Source: Cochliopodium minus (Eukaryota > Discosea > Himatismenida > Cochliopodiidae). From it: a stretch of 64,000 nucleotides of DNA. The number at the start of each line of letters is the position of its first letter. Position 1 is the stretch's first letter. The notes beneath the pieces were generated by a model. The model was not told the DNA's origin. It saw only the letters and a list, made by a program, of their open reading frames with translations, and did no database searches. The stretch lies in the NCBI GenBank assembly GCA_024220525.1, contig JAMYWO010000096.1, positions 1 to 64,000 of the forward strand, in the 5' to 3' direction. A program made the translations under genes and the position numbers. Shown here piece by piece: positions 22,349-34,628 of the stretch.

Positions 22349-23419
22349 TCAATTAATGTTATTGTTGTTGCTGTTGTTGCTAAAGTCGGAAAAAGATTTG
22401 TTGATGGATCTGTCTCCCGTCCTACTCCTTGCTTTCGAACTTCCGAAAAAGCTGCTGGTGTTGCTTTGTATCACAAGTTCATCTAAATCTGCAAACTGGG
22501 TACCTGATGGAATCACATTCACCTCTCCTTTCTCCTCTTTTTTTTTTGGTTCCATTTTCTTTTCTTCTTTCTTAATTGTTGTATCTTCTTTTTTTATCGC
22601 TGAATTCTCTTTTTTTATCACGGTATCTTGCATTTTGGGCTTCTTGTTTGGCGATTTTGGATCCTCTTGATCATCATCACAAAGATCTATGAATTTGGTT
22701 GCCTCCTTTTTTTCTTCGAGTTTATGTTTTTTGATCTCTTGATTCTTTACTTCCACATTTTCTCTTTTGATCGGAGAATGGGCTATATTACTATTATTGT
22801 GATCATCATTGTTATTATTTGGCCCAGATTGCATCCATTTGGATGGTGATGGTTGGCTTTGTGTATTATCCATCTTTATAGGTGTAGAAGATACACTATC
22901 ATCGGTTGATACATCCATTCTATCATCCTTTAAATTCAATTGCATTTCATACTCTTCTAGCTCTCTTTGATCATGTATCCATTCTTTCAAATGCTTTTCA
23001 TTTTTTCTTCTACAATCCTTCCCATATTGGCATAATCTCCTCTCTGGATGAAGAAATTCACTTAAATGTTGGGGATTCATCCTGTAACATCTCACCCAAT
23101 ATGAACATTTCTTTTTGTTTGGAGATGGAGGAATTTGTGGATCTATATTCACCAATTGATCGTTGTTATGTTCGTAATAATTCACATTTTTGAAATTATC
23201 GTTATTTTCAGTATTAATTAATACTTGATTATTATTTTCATGTAAATTGTGGAGATATGAATTATTTTGATTGTTATTATAGTTTCCAGTATTTAAAAAT
23301 ACTTGATTGTCTTGTTCATTATTTAATACAATGTCAGAATCATGATAATATTTGATCAAATGAGCTGGATTGTATTTGTCATGGCAATTTTCTCCATTTC
23401 TGCACTTATATCTTCTCAT
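22349..23419 (-). CDS. Triple PAR-binding zinc-finger (PBZ) protein, probably the N terminus of the SNF2 gene
   Basis: The start at 23419 (MRRYKCRNGENCH) gives 356 codons. Three PBZ-type fingers with C-x5-C-x6-H-x5-H spacing are visible: CRNGENCHDKYNPAHLIKYY-H, CSYWVRCYRMNPQHLSEFLH and CQYGKDCRRKNEKHLKEWIH. PBZ fingers in APLF and CHFR bind poly(ADP-ribose). The finger cluster is split by an Asn-rich loop between fingers 1 and 2 and followed by a long charged, Lys-rich tail. The frame stops at 22349, yet the overlapping +1 frame runs straight into the HARP-SNF2 exon, which lacks its own ATG. I infer one protein, PBZx3-HARP-SNF2, interrupted by an unrecognised intron or a one-base shift in the CAA-rich run near 22350-22375. 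Confidence 0.82.
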   Translation of the reverse strand: MRRYKCRNGENCHDKYNPAHLIKYYHDSDIVLNNEQDNQVFLNTGNYNNNQNNSYLHNLHENNNQVLINTENNDNFKNVNYYEHNNDQLVNIDPQIPPSPNKKKCSYWVRCYRMNPQHLSEFLHPERRLCQYGKDCRRKNEKHLKEWIHDQRELEEYEMQLNLKDDRMDVSTDDSVSSTPIKMDNTQSQPSPSKWMQSGPNNNNDDHNNSNIAHSPIKRENVEVKNQEIKKHKLEEKKEATKFIDLCDDDQEDPKSPNKKPKMQDTVIKKENSAIKKEDTTIKKEEKKMEPKKKEEKGEVNVIPSGTQFADLDELVIQSNTSSFFGSSKARSRTGDRSINKSFSDFSNNSNNNNIN

Positions 23420-23676
23420 TTTTTTTTATTTTTTTTTATTGAATTTTTTATATAGATAAAACTGTCATTTTCAATGGAAGTATTTTGATCTAATGGAAAT
23501 AAGAGATTATTTCTTTTTTTTTTTTTTTTGATTTCTCTCACTTTATGTTTGAATCAAATTTTAAAACTTTCAACAATTCAATCCAAATGTTAACAAAAAA
23601 TAATTATATATAAAAAAAAGAAAAATAAATAAGATCAAAAGAAGTTTTTCTTTATACACAAATAAATTTTTTTTTA

Positions 23677-26600
23677 TTATTTTTTCTTTAGAACAAACTT
23701 AAAATCTTTAGTATTGCAATTCCCTCCATTCAACAAAAACTCTTCAATATACTTGCGAGACAAAACTTCAATGTTAGCATTGGTGAGCTGATCATATTGA
23801 ACCTGTGTTATTTTATGAGCATCGACAAAAGCGTGCGTAACCGTTTTTAAAGTGCTGTGATGAATTTTTTTGTCTTCTGCTGGGGTTTTGATCTAAAAAA
23901 AAAAATTATTATTGTTAATTATAAATTAATTTTTGTTAATATTTTGTTAATATTTTTAATTTTTAAGTAATTATAAATTATTATTTTTAATTAATATTTT
24001 TAGTTTTTTATTACACGTGTCCCTCCTGCAATTTCTATTACATCTCCCCAAAAAGCAATGTATTTTTCTTCCATGAACAATACAACTTTCCAACCATTAC
24101 AAATGCCTGAACTATTGGTAGCTTGTGACTTTTGAAAAGCTTCGCGACCTAAAAATAAACAAAATAAACAAAAATATAAATGAAAAAATAAAATAAAATA
24201 TTGAAAAAAATAATTGAAAAAATAATTGAAATAAATAAAAAATTTTTTTTTTTTTTTTACATAATTTCCCAGCATTTGCCATCTTTTTGAGATCAGGTGT
24301 TCTGTCCTTTACAGGGATAAGGGTATCGTTCCACTCATGGGGCTCTGGATTTACAAACTTTTTTTCTTTTTCACATGCTTCCAAATAAGAAGGATGAAGA
24401 ATCCTTTGAAAAAAAAAAACAAGAAATTGATGAAATTAATGAAATAAGAAACAAATAATTAATTAATTAAAAAAAAAAATTTAAATATAAAAAATAAAAA
24501 AAATGAAAATTTAAAATACCAAATCCCCGCAGCTAACGCTTTGAACAATTTTTCTGATCTCCCTAAAAGATTTTGAAAAAAAAAAAATTTTAAAAAATTA
24601 AACTAATTATTTAAATATTTAAACCTTGAACACCAATGATGAGGTGGGTGGTTGAACTGTCGTAATGTTCTGAAACAACAGCTCCCAAATTTTTGACAGT
24701 GTTTTCATAATCCCTCTTCTTTGAATTCTCCAGACGAGACATTATGAACTTAAATGTGGCAGAGTTTAAGGAGACTGACCTTCTACCCTCCAATTGATTA
24801 GAAACACCACTCTTTACACTTTTTTTTAATTTTTTTATTTATTTTATTTTTTATTTTTTATTTTTATTTTTATTTTTTTATATTTTTTTATTTATAATTT
24901 TACATTTTTTATTTTTATTTTTTATTTGTTTTTTGTTTTTATTTATTTGTTTTTGTATTACCTTGATCCAATGTTCGAAAGGCGGAAATTATCTTTCGAA
25001 AAATAGTCGTTGAGCTTGGAAATCTCAAACTGATTTTTGGACTCCATAGTGGAAATAGAAGGAGAAGCCATGGAAGTCTTTCCACTACTTGCTTTATTGC
25101 TTCCTGAATTATCGTTTTCTGGAGAAAAATTCAATTTAAAATTCAATTTAAATTTTTTTTTTAAAACTTTTTTTTAAAATTTTAAATTTTTGAAGTTTTT
25201 TTTAAAAAATTTTTTAATTTTTATTTATTGAAAATTTTTTTAAATTTTTGAAGTTTTTCTTACCTTGAGGAGAATTTCTGTGGAAGACTGCTTGGGAAGA
25301 TTCATAGTAAATTTCGTCTTCTTCTTTTTGGGAAGATTCTGAATCCTCTTTATCGTCCTTTCGCATTGTAATAGGAGAAATGAAAACAGAATCATCGTTG
25401 ATTTCATTGTCTTTAAAAAAAAAAATAATAAAAAAATAATAAAAAAAAAAATAAAAAAATAAAAAATATAAAAAATATAAAAAAATAAAAAAATATGAGA
25501 ATAAACTATTTTTTTTTTACCAAAACTTCCTTGGATTACTGTCTCATTTTCACTTTCATTGTTATTCTTACTCTTTCTTCTCTTGTTAGTGACATTCTCC
25601 ATAATGGGATCATGAACAGGAACAACATTGACCTTACTCTTTCTTTTGCGCTTGAAAGTAGTATCGCTATCTCCCTGCCCAAAGTCCAACTTGACACACT
25701 CAGAAACAAGATTAGCATTGTTTTGGTTGATTTCTCCGAAAAGATCGTCAAGTTCTCTTTTGAGTTTTTCACGGTGAGGTGTGCCCATTTTCTCTTCGGG
25801 GGGAGGAGTGTTGGATGTCTTGCTGGGGTGTTCATCTTCCATGTCATCATCTTTGTTATAGTTATTGTTGTGATTGTTGTTTGGGGAGTTGTCGGAAAGG
25901 TCAGAGTCAAAGTCTAATTGGTTTCCTCTGATTGGACTTTTTGCTTTTTCCTCACTTTTCTTTTCATTGTTGTTGGAGATATTATTATTATAAATATTAT
26001 TTTCATTATTAACATTATTGGGGATATCATTGTTATTGTTGTGTTGATTGCTTCCTTGAATTTTATTGTCATTATGATAAGAATTCTTTCTACTTCCATT
26101 ATCAAAGTTATTGTTAGTACGAATGCTATTGTTGTTATCGTTGTTGAAATTTTCATTGAGAGGATTGTTTTTGGGAGAATTATCATTGGATCTGTTTTCA
26201 GCAGGTTTCTCTTGCAAGATTAAATTGTACTGGTTCTTGGAGTTAGAAGGAGTATTCTTCTTAGACCTAGAAGAAGAGGGAGTAATAGAAGATTTTTTGT
26301 TGGAGGGAGTTTTGTGAGAAGAAAGGTGATTGTTGTTGTTGTTAAAAGTAGTTTGAGAGCTGTAACTATTTTCCTGCTGAGAAGGCTTTAGATCTTTGAA
26401 TTTAGAAGGAGATTGAGAACTGTGAAACTGTTCCATGTACTGAGTGTTATTCAAAGTGTTTTCTTCGAAACCCATTTTGATGTTGAGGGGAACCAAGGCT
26501 TTGTTGATTTTCTCGGCGGGTCTGACAATACGCGAGCCGTTGACAGGCTGAGAATGCGGGAATATGTCGGGCGTCAAACTTAGTTTGAAGTTGGGGTTGT

Positions 26601-29441
26601 AATTGGGAGGAAACTCGTTTTCTTTGGCTCTGGAATTTGTTTTTTCGCATTCGAGAACCCATTCAGGACAAACAATATTTATTTTGTATTCGTCTGTAAT
26701 TTTTGTTTCTTGTTTGTTTCCCCTTCCCACTTGGACAACATGGCTCACTGTGTTTGTGAGGTCGTAGTAGATGTTAGCTCCCAACTTTGTGGCGGTTTGG
26801 ATGAGATTGTATCTGTTTTTGACCACTGTTTTTGAGATGTACAAATTAACTCCAACGAGGGGCTTGTAGTTCAAATTCGTATCGTTTTGAGTAGGAGATC
26901 TGTTTTCCTGAATCTCTTTATTATTTTCATTGACAAGGTCAATAATATCACCATTACTATTCTTTTTTGGTATGTTATTAACATTATTATTGTTTTTGTT
27001 ACTATTATTGTTATTGTTATTATTATTGTTGAAAAAGAAGTGAAAATAGCTTTCAGAATCTTCAGATCCATCACTAAGAAAGAATTGAGACTCATTGCAC
27101 TTTTTGTTGTTCTTCACACTGTTGATCAGCCAATCCAAAGTGACAACAGCAGATTTCTTCCACCTCAGCCCGATCTTGTACTTTCCACTCTCTGTATTTT
27201 TACAGACAAGATGGGTGGTAAGTTTCTTTTGGAATTTTTCATTATAAGTGGCACCACAAGATTCAATGAGTTTAATAATGAGAGAAAACTCCCGATTTTC
27301 AAATCCCGAAACAGAAATATTCAAGTTTTTCATGAAATCCAGAGGAAATTTAAATGGCAAAGGTGTGAACAGGATGTGTTCTTCCTCCAAGAATAATTGA
27401 TTTTTTACACAATAAAGAAGCCAACGTACATTGAACACTGCATTTGCATCATCAAACTCTTCTTCATCCTTCTTGTTTGGAGAATAATCGGGCTTCAACA
27501 AGTAATAATCGTCTGTTTTTAGTGTTTCGTAGGAGGTGACTACGACACCCAACCGTATCGATACCATCTCAGTAATTTCTAATAGTTCTTCTTGAGTAAA
27601 TCCGACACAAAGAAAGGTAATTCCCTTGAAAATGGGAAGTATTATATCTAGAATATAACAAAAATTTATTTAAAAAATACAAAGAAGATTTAAAAATTTA
27701 AAAATTTGTAATTAAAAAAAAAAAAATTTACCAGTTTCTATAATGTAGGGATCAACTTCTCTTAATTTTTTATTTGCTTCGCTATCTGTAATCCATTCAT
27801 GATCCAAAATAGGAGGTAATTTCTCAAATTTGTTCAAAACTTGCAAAGAGTTTCTTTGATAGAAATACAATTTATAAAAATGAGAAAAATAAAGAAATTT
27901 TTTTTTTTTACTCATTTATTTCTTTGGCGACAATGTGAGTAACTACAGTACCCCTTATGTTTTTAACACTCTTTCCACCACCAGTATGAATCATGTTCAA
28001 TAGTTTTTCTTCAGCCTGACTGTTAAAACCCATCAAATAAATACGACAAGTAGAAAAGTAAAGAGAGGGTTCTTCTTGTTGAACAACAGGAGTCGATTCT
28101 TGTGGTTTGTTATTTTCGTTGTTTTCGTTTGTTTTGTTTGTTTTGTTTTCTTTAGATTGTGGAAGAGGATTAGTCAATCTATATGGCTTTTCGTCCACTG
28201 TGCCCTTTTTTTGGATACATTCATTAAACCAGTCTATTGAAACAACTGTCATATTCCAAGTTTTTGCGTACTTAAACTTTCTCCCTTAAAAAGATGTGTT
28301 TAAAAAAATAATGAATTAAAAAATTTTTTAAAAAAATTCAATCTCTTTGATAAAATTAGATAAAATGAACATTAAATCAAAAAAAATTTATTTTTTTTTA
28401 CCTTTGGGTGCATCACAAATGAGATGAGTGACAGTCTTGTCTAAAGAACCGACAAAATTTCCACCATTTAACTCTACTTGCTCCTTAATCTTCTCCCTCT
28501 CATGGGGAGATATCCCAGAAGCACAAATCTTAACACCAGACATGGGATCCAAAAGAAAAGGACCCTCATCCAAAAGTTTTTGTTGTTTCCAACATTCTGT
28601 GATCCAGTCTGGTTTCACCACTTTTATTCCCAGCTGGTGTTTCGCGCAGTAGTATTTTTGGGAGAGGGTATGTTTCGTCACAAGGTGGGTAGCTGATGTT
28701 TTGAGGTTATTGTCCACTTCTCCTCCCATGTAATTTACCAGTTTGTTTACTTCTTGCTGTTTACATTTGTTTGATAGGGAAAAATTTTTTATGTTAATTT
28801 TTTAAAATAATTTATTCAATTTGAATTGTATAATAAAATATATTTGGTTATCATCATATGTATTTTTGTATAGGTTTCATAGTGATTGTTAAAAAAATGA
28901 TAAATAAGATTTTTTAATTCTTTTAATTAGATAGTAAAGTATTTGGAATGATAAGATGGTTTATTTTTGTGAATTTTTTTCTTACACTTTCTTCCTTTGA
29001 TAATTGGCTTGTACATATTTGTATATCTCTCAATATCATGCAAAATATTGGCATTTTCTTAATCATGCTTGGGAATGGGATATTCTTACTTATACATTCT
29101 TCAAATAAAGGAATTCCTATTATCAAATATCTCATAGAGAAGTAATTATTGAATGTTTCCTTTTAAAATGATAGGAATATTGATTATTTAGAGTTGTATT
29201 ATCTTTAATTATTTTTTTTACCCCATCAAATATTCCGAATATATTCAAGCAATCGCCAGAAGAAGGTAAATCCCTGACCTTTATTGAATTTTCTTTTGCC
29301 AATTTGATCAATTCATTTCTTTTATTTTCTTCAATCTCAAATGAAAAGAAAATAGTCTGATTTCTCTATTTGAGAAAAAAAAGGATATTGAGATATTTGT
29401 TTTAATTCTTTGTATATAAATTTATTTACCTTTATAATCAT
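23677..29441 (-). CDS. TOPBP1: TopBP1 orthologue, multi-BRCT checkpoint scaffold
   Basis: A long spliced gene of at least 15 exons from an ATG at 29441 (MIIK then RNQTIFFSFEI) to a stop at 23677. Nine BRCT-like units can be read in the TopBP1 order: unit 0 (IFFSFEIEENKRNELIKLAK), 1 (EVNKLVNYMGGEV..VKPDWITECW), 2 (VKICASGISPHEREKI), 3 (CRIYLMGFNSQAEEKLL), 4 (ITFLCVGFTQEELLEI), 5 (LNISVSGFENREFSLI), 6 (GVNLYISKTVVKNRYN..CPEWVLECE), a 350-residue Asn/Ser-rich spacer, 7 (ALAAGIWILHPSYLEACEKE) and 8 (GWKVVLFMEEKYIAFWGDVI). The unit 7-8 region matches the animal TopBP1 ending closely. The family scaffolds replication initiation and ATR activation in the nucleus. An acidic, aromatic stretch DEIYYESSQAVF near 25270 could be the ATR-activating region, but that is only a guess. 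Confidence 0.9.
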
Positions 29442-29645
29442 CACACTATTTTTTTTATTTATATTTATTTTTCTTTGTATTTTTTTCCCAAATATTTTTT
29501 TTCAAAAATTTTTCCAATAAAAAAAATATTTTGAAATAATTTTTTAAAAAAAAAAAAAAATTTGGGAAAAGGAGGAAAGATAAAAGTTTATACTACAAAT
29601 TAATTTAATTACATAAATACTAATTTTTAAAAACAATACAAAGTG

Positions 29646-32600
29646 TTAAATAACTTTGTTTTCATTTCCATTGTAAAATGAATCTTTTTGTGTTGATGTA
29701 AAAGAGAGGAGAAATAAGAAGGATGTACAAGTATACGATGGAAAAAAAAACAAGGATGTAAAATACTAGAATTGAAATTAGAAAGACGTCTTTTGAATTT
29801 TTTGGAGACAATCTGGTAAAATTCTTTCAAGTTAATATCAGAGGAGATAGAGAATTTCTTTTCCTTGTCATTAAAAACAATGTAAACTTTTATAGAATTT
29901 TTAGAATTAGAAAAAGAGCCAACAAGGCTATCCACCTTCTGCACACGAATCTGTACAAAATTGTCATCTCCTAATAAAGATTCGAATTGCTTTTTGTTAG
30001 GTATTTTGTTTCCATAAATGGTATCAGAAATTTCGATTTTATTTCCCGATTTGTAAGCAAAAGCAGAGCAGATCTGATTCTTGAATTCTATCCAATCAAT
30101 ATTTAAGTCTTCCAACTTTATAACTTTTGTAACAACAGAATTAGAATGGCAAATGACATGAAGAGTTTTGCTTTTAGGAGAATTGGGATTAGTTGGGTTC
30201 TCATCAGAAGAAGGGCTGTTGTTGACATCTTCTTTGTTCTTTAAATCATTTTTGTCTTCATTCACTCTTACAATGATTTGTACAAAATTATCTACAGTCA
30301 TGAGATCCAAAAGCTTCTTGTTTGAAATTCTTTGGTCGTTTTCTACATCATTGAATTCAACTTTACTTCCCGATTTAATATTACAAACAGTGCAAATACG
30401 ATTCTTGAACTCTATCCATTCAAAATCAGAAGATTCAAAGTTGACGAGGAAAGTTCTAGAGTTATAGTGGCAAATAGCTAACAATTTATTACTTTTTATT
30501 TCGTTGGCTTTGGAAAGGAGTAAAGAGTTGATGGATCTTTTTTTGAGAGTGAGATTGTACATTTCAGAAGAAGATTTGGAAATTTTATTTTCACTAAATT
30601 TCTTCAAAGTTTTTTTCAATAACATGTCTTCATTTGAAGTTACATCAGATATTCTGAGAAGTTTTCTTGGCATTTCAGAAGAAATAGAGCCCAAAGAAAC
30701 CGATAATTTCTTAGATTTCTTGATTTTCTCTCCACTAGGCGCCATAGGTCTTATTTCAACAGACTTTTGAAAAAGCTCCTCTTCTCCCAAATATTCCAAG
30801 TTATTCAAATAATCTATTACTTCTTCATCTTTTTTGATTCTTAATTGGTTTTGGCTGAATCTCATCAAACTGTAAATTGTATCTCCTATCAGCTTTAAGG
30901 TGGAAATATTGATGAGCTTTTTTTCAGAGTTTTTGGAAGTGGAGAAAACTTCGTTGGAATCCATTGAAAAGAAAATGTCCCTCAAATGCAATGCAATGTA
31001 AGGAATGAATGGTTTGTTGAACATGGATTCTTTCCTCAGTTGTTCTCTGTAGTTTTTGAAGTTTTCCCTCATTTCCATGTAATACTCGTATTTGGCTATC
31101 TCCCCCTCGTCTATGTTCACCCACAATTCCTTCAACCTTTGAATGGAAGAGTTATTAAGACCAGAAACAATCATAGCAACTCCATGAAAATTGTTGATTT
31201 CCAATAAATGCTAAAAAGAAAGAATTGAAATCGAAATTAGAGAAGAGAGAAAAAAATCAAAATTTTATTTTTACCTTCAAAACTTCCAAAAAGAAATTTA
31301 TTGTATCGGTACTATTTACACCCTTACTTGCATTCAAAACTTGTGTAGATACCCAGAAGCTACATTTATTGAAAAATTCGGTGACACCCACAATGTTAGG
31401 AGAAAATAAGCGCTTTTCGTTTTTTTGCCATCTTTTTTCCTTGAATTCTGTCAATTGTATGTTTTGGTAGAAATCAGATATGATGTTTGTAAGATTGTAT
31501 GCAACTTGCTCTGGTGTAAATTTTGTCTCCAATATATGAAGATTTCTTTTACATTTATTTACTGATGAAATTTCTAGATCAATCTATTTTTTGAAGGAAT
31601 ATGAGATAAATGGGAAAAGAAATTCGAATTTAAGAGATGAAAATTTTATTTTATAAATTTATCCATTTTTTTCGAAAGATATATATTTTTTTAAATGGGA
31701 AAACTCCTTTTTACCTTTCTTTTTTTGAGTAATTCTAAATAGTAATTTTTATCTTCAAAATTCTCTTCTATAAAATCTTTCATCCTGTTATTCAAATAGT
31801 TATTCCCTATGAAATCCCAATTCAAACAAAATTTGATCCATATCTTGAAGAATTTGATTATATTCTTTTTCATAACCTTCACATCAAATTCATCCGATTC
31901 TTTTATGTTATATCTATCATCAACAGTTATTTTTTATTCCAAAAATATAAAATTATTTTTTTTTTTTTTACAAGTCAAAACATATAATGAATAAATATTC
32001 TGGGGTGATGTAAGTCCTATATGCACATAAAAATGGATTTATCTGTTCTTCTAAATTATCTTTTTTTGAAATATAAAAGGATTATCAAAGATAATGAAAG
32101 TGAAAAAAAAAAAAAATTTAAAATAAATTTTTATACAAACATTAAAAGGCGAATTGAAAATATAATTTAAATTACCCGACTGTATAATGTTCTTAAAGAT
32201 AGCTTTTATTCCTCCCAATCTCGTTTCTCCTTCTACTTCCATTAAATCCGATAGATAATCTTCTCCCATATCGTTGACATGAGCATGAAAATCGAGAAAT
32301 CTGAAGAGATTTTCTTGTAGTTTGATTTTGATTTCATTTAATGTGACCAATATTGATTCTTTGATTTAAGAAAATTGTTTTTAATATTAATCACTTTTTA
32401 AATGAATATTATTGTAAAGATCTGTCACTTTGAAAATAAAATGCGAGAGTATCCCCTGAAAATTGAAAATTTTTTTTTACCTTTATCTTTTATTGATTGC
32501 AATGATTCAATTTGAATTTGGCTTAATTGTAAATTAAATTTGTCGTTCTTCTCTCCCCAATATTTATTATAAAAGTTATTAATTGATTCTGATTCCAAGT

Positions 32601-32766
32601 CCTCTCCTTTCTCCAACATTTGTTTCAAATCAAAATAACAATCAATGTTCCAAGAAGAGGGAAAATTATTATGTATAAATTTTTTAAATTCTTCACATTC
32701 TTCTTCATTGCTCAATAATCTATCAAATATGGTATCAAAATTTATATTCATTGTTGTTTTGTTCAT
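29646..32766 (-). CDS. RGS-RasGEF signalling protein with PB1-like repeats
   Basis: Starts at 32766 (MNKTTMNINFDTIFDRLL). Domains in order: an RGS domain (CEEFKKFIHNNFPSSWNIDC, then ITLNEIK-type helix and LFRFLDFHAH), a RasGEF N domain (INPFLCAYRTYITPEYLF, then IIKFFKIWIKFCLNWDF), a catalytic CDC25 domain (ETKFTPEQVAYNLTNI, FNKCSFWVSTQVLNA, NFHGVAMIVSGLNNSSIQRL, MRENFKNYREQLRK, PFIPYIALHLRDIFFSMD) and a C-terminal part with two clear repeats (DFEWIEFKNRICTVC / NIDWIEFKNQICSAF) plus a shorter third (IKVYIVFNDKEKKFSI), which look PB1- or ubiquitin-like. Joins such as EVLK | HLLEINNF keep phase. RGS speeds GTP hydrolysis by G-alpha; RasGEF loads Ras with GTP, so this protein could couple receptor and Ras signalling at the membrane. 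Confidence 0.85.
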
Positions 32767-33224
32767 AAAAAATGAAGTTTAAATTTTAAATTTTTTTTTT
32801 ATTTTTTTATTTTTTAATATTGTTCAAAATATTTCTCTCTTAACAATCAATTAAAGAACGGAATTTTATATTGGTGTTAATCTTGATGAATTCAACATTT
32901 CTTATCTTTTGAAATATGAATTTTACTGTTACATTCATTGATAGTAAACATTTATTTTTGGATCCTTTAAATTTTATTTTTTACTAAAAATAAACTTCCT
33001 CTCTGTAAAAAAAAAGTTTTATTAAATCAAATTAAGAAGTATAAAAACAAAAATAATTGACACTTTGATGTGCTTTGACAATCCAAATTTAAATTTTAAA
33101 ACCTGATCCGTTTAAAAATAATAACCCGTTTAAAAAAAAATAGAAATTTAAATTTAAATTAAATATTCGGCTCATGTTTCATTTATTGACAACAAGTTTA
33201 TATTAAATTATCTTTTTATTATAA
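32767..33224. other. Intergenic stretch between RasGEF start and ankyrin gene end
   Basis: About 460 AT-rich bases, no open frame or RNA gene recognised. Presumed promoter of the RGS-RasGEF gene on the 5' side. Confidence 0.45.
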
Positions 33225-34628
33225 TCAATTTTTTTTGTTTCCTTCTTTGTTGGGTTCTTTGTTATCAGAACGAGGAGAAATAGTATTAGGATGTTCACCA
33301 AAAACTTTGACAAACTTGTTGATTTTAACAGCTCCAAGTTGGATCATAAATTCAGCAATATCTTAGAATCATTTAAAGTTTAAATAAAAGAATATCTTCA
33401 AAATGAAAAATAATTACCCCTCTTACGACCTAAACAAGCACCCTAAAGTAATGATGATTTTTATTAATAATTTAAATCCTCAAATTAGTTTTAAACCTTT
33501 AAACCAAGATTTAAGTCAGTAGCACCTTTAGAGATCATGAATTGTACAACATCTGAAAATTAAAAAAAAATTAGGAAATAAATCAGATGTAGATCTTATC
33601 AAAATTAATCACTAACCTAAATGTCCTCCCAAACAAGCTCCCTTCAAATTTTTGAAAAAATTAAAAAGAAAAATTATTTTATTTTATTTTTTCTTTTACT
33701 TTTAATCCTTTATCAAATTTATTGGCTCCTTTATCTACAATTAATATAACAATATCAAGATTCCCTCCCTTTTTTAAAATATTAAAATAAACAAAAAAAA
33801 AAATTTTACATAAAAAAAATATAAAGAAAAAAGATTACCAAACATGCACCCTTTTTTATTAGTTAAAATAGTTGATTTAATTAAATAAAATTAAAATTTT
33901 AATTTACATAAAGTGCTGCATTCCAATTAGAAGCACCCTTCTCAATCATAAAATTAACTGCTTCTAATTTCCCTCCATGACAAGCACCTCCCAATCCTAT
34001 TTTTTAAAAAAATTTATTTTACTTGTTTAAATTAATAAAATCAAATTTCTTTATACCAATTTCCCAATTACTTGCTCCCTTGGATATAATAAATTCTATC
34101 ACATTTAAATTTCCTCCCTATTAAAATTAAATTATTTTTTTAACAAATTAAAAAAATAAAATCACCTGACATGCCCCATAAAGTGCTGTATCCTAAAAAC
34201 GGTTATTAAACAAAAATTTTTCATTAATAATCTAAAGAAATGACCCACTTCTTTGCACCTTTTGAAATCATGTATTCAATCATCTCCATGTTTCCTATTA
34301 AAAATGATTGTTTTTTTCAAAATAAAAAATTCTCCTAAAAGATTGTACCTGCTTGACATGCTCCTTGAAGCCCTTCATTCCAATCTTTTACTCCTTTTTT
34401 TGCCATCAATTTTATTATATCAAATTCTAGGAATGAAGCGAAAGATAAAGATAATCTACCAAGAAATTAAGATTTCAATTTTAAAAATTATTTTCAGAGA
34501 AAAAAAGAAAAAGAATTTCTTTATTACTTTCCTTCTTGAGCAATTAATTTTTCTATCATTTCACTTATATTCCTCTTCAATTTCTTAATTTCCATTTCTT
34601 TTTCACTGCAAATATCACATTCTCTCAT
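33225..34628 (-). CDS. Ankyrin-like repeat protein, about one exon per repeat
   Basis: Starts at 34628 (MRECDICSEKEMEIKKLKRN, a short coiled-coil-like start) and ends at 33225. The body is about ten tiny exons separated by 40-80 nt introns. Each encodes one degenerate ankyrin-like unit of the form FMIxKGAxxWNxALxGACxGG, for example DIIKLMAKKGVKDWNEGLQG, EAVNFMIEKGASNWNAAL, DVVQFMISKGATDLNLGLKG and DIAEFMIQLGAVKINKFVKV. The C terminus is a lysine-rich tail. Because exons are so short, no single frame longer than about 40 codons exists and the gene is easily missed. Function unknown; likely protein-protein interaction. Confidence 0.7.

Noticed and set aside
25495-26317. Plus-strand frames rich in Ile/Val opposite TopBP1
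   Set aside because: Antisense of Asn/Ser-rich codons (AAT, AAC read as ATT, GTT). Composition artefact.
34253-34588. Plus-strand 111-codon frame
   Set aside because: Lies antisense to exons of the ankyrin-like gene at 33225-34628, whose repeats and splice sites are consistent on the minus strand.
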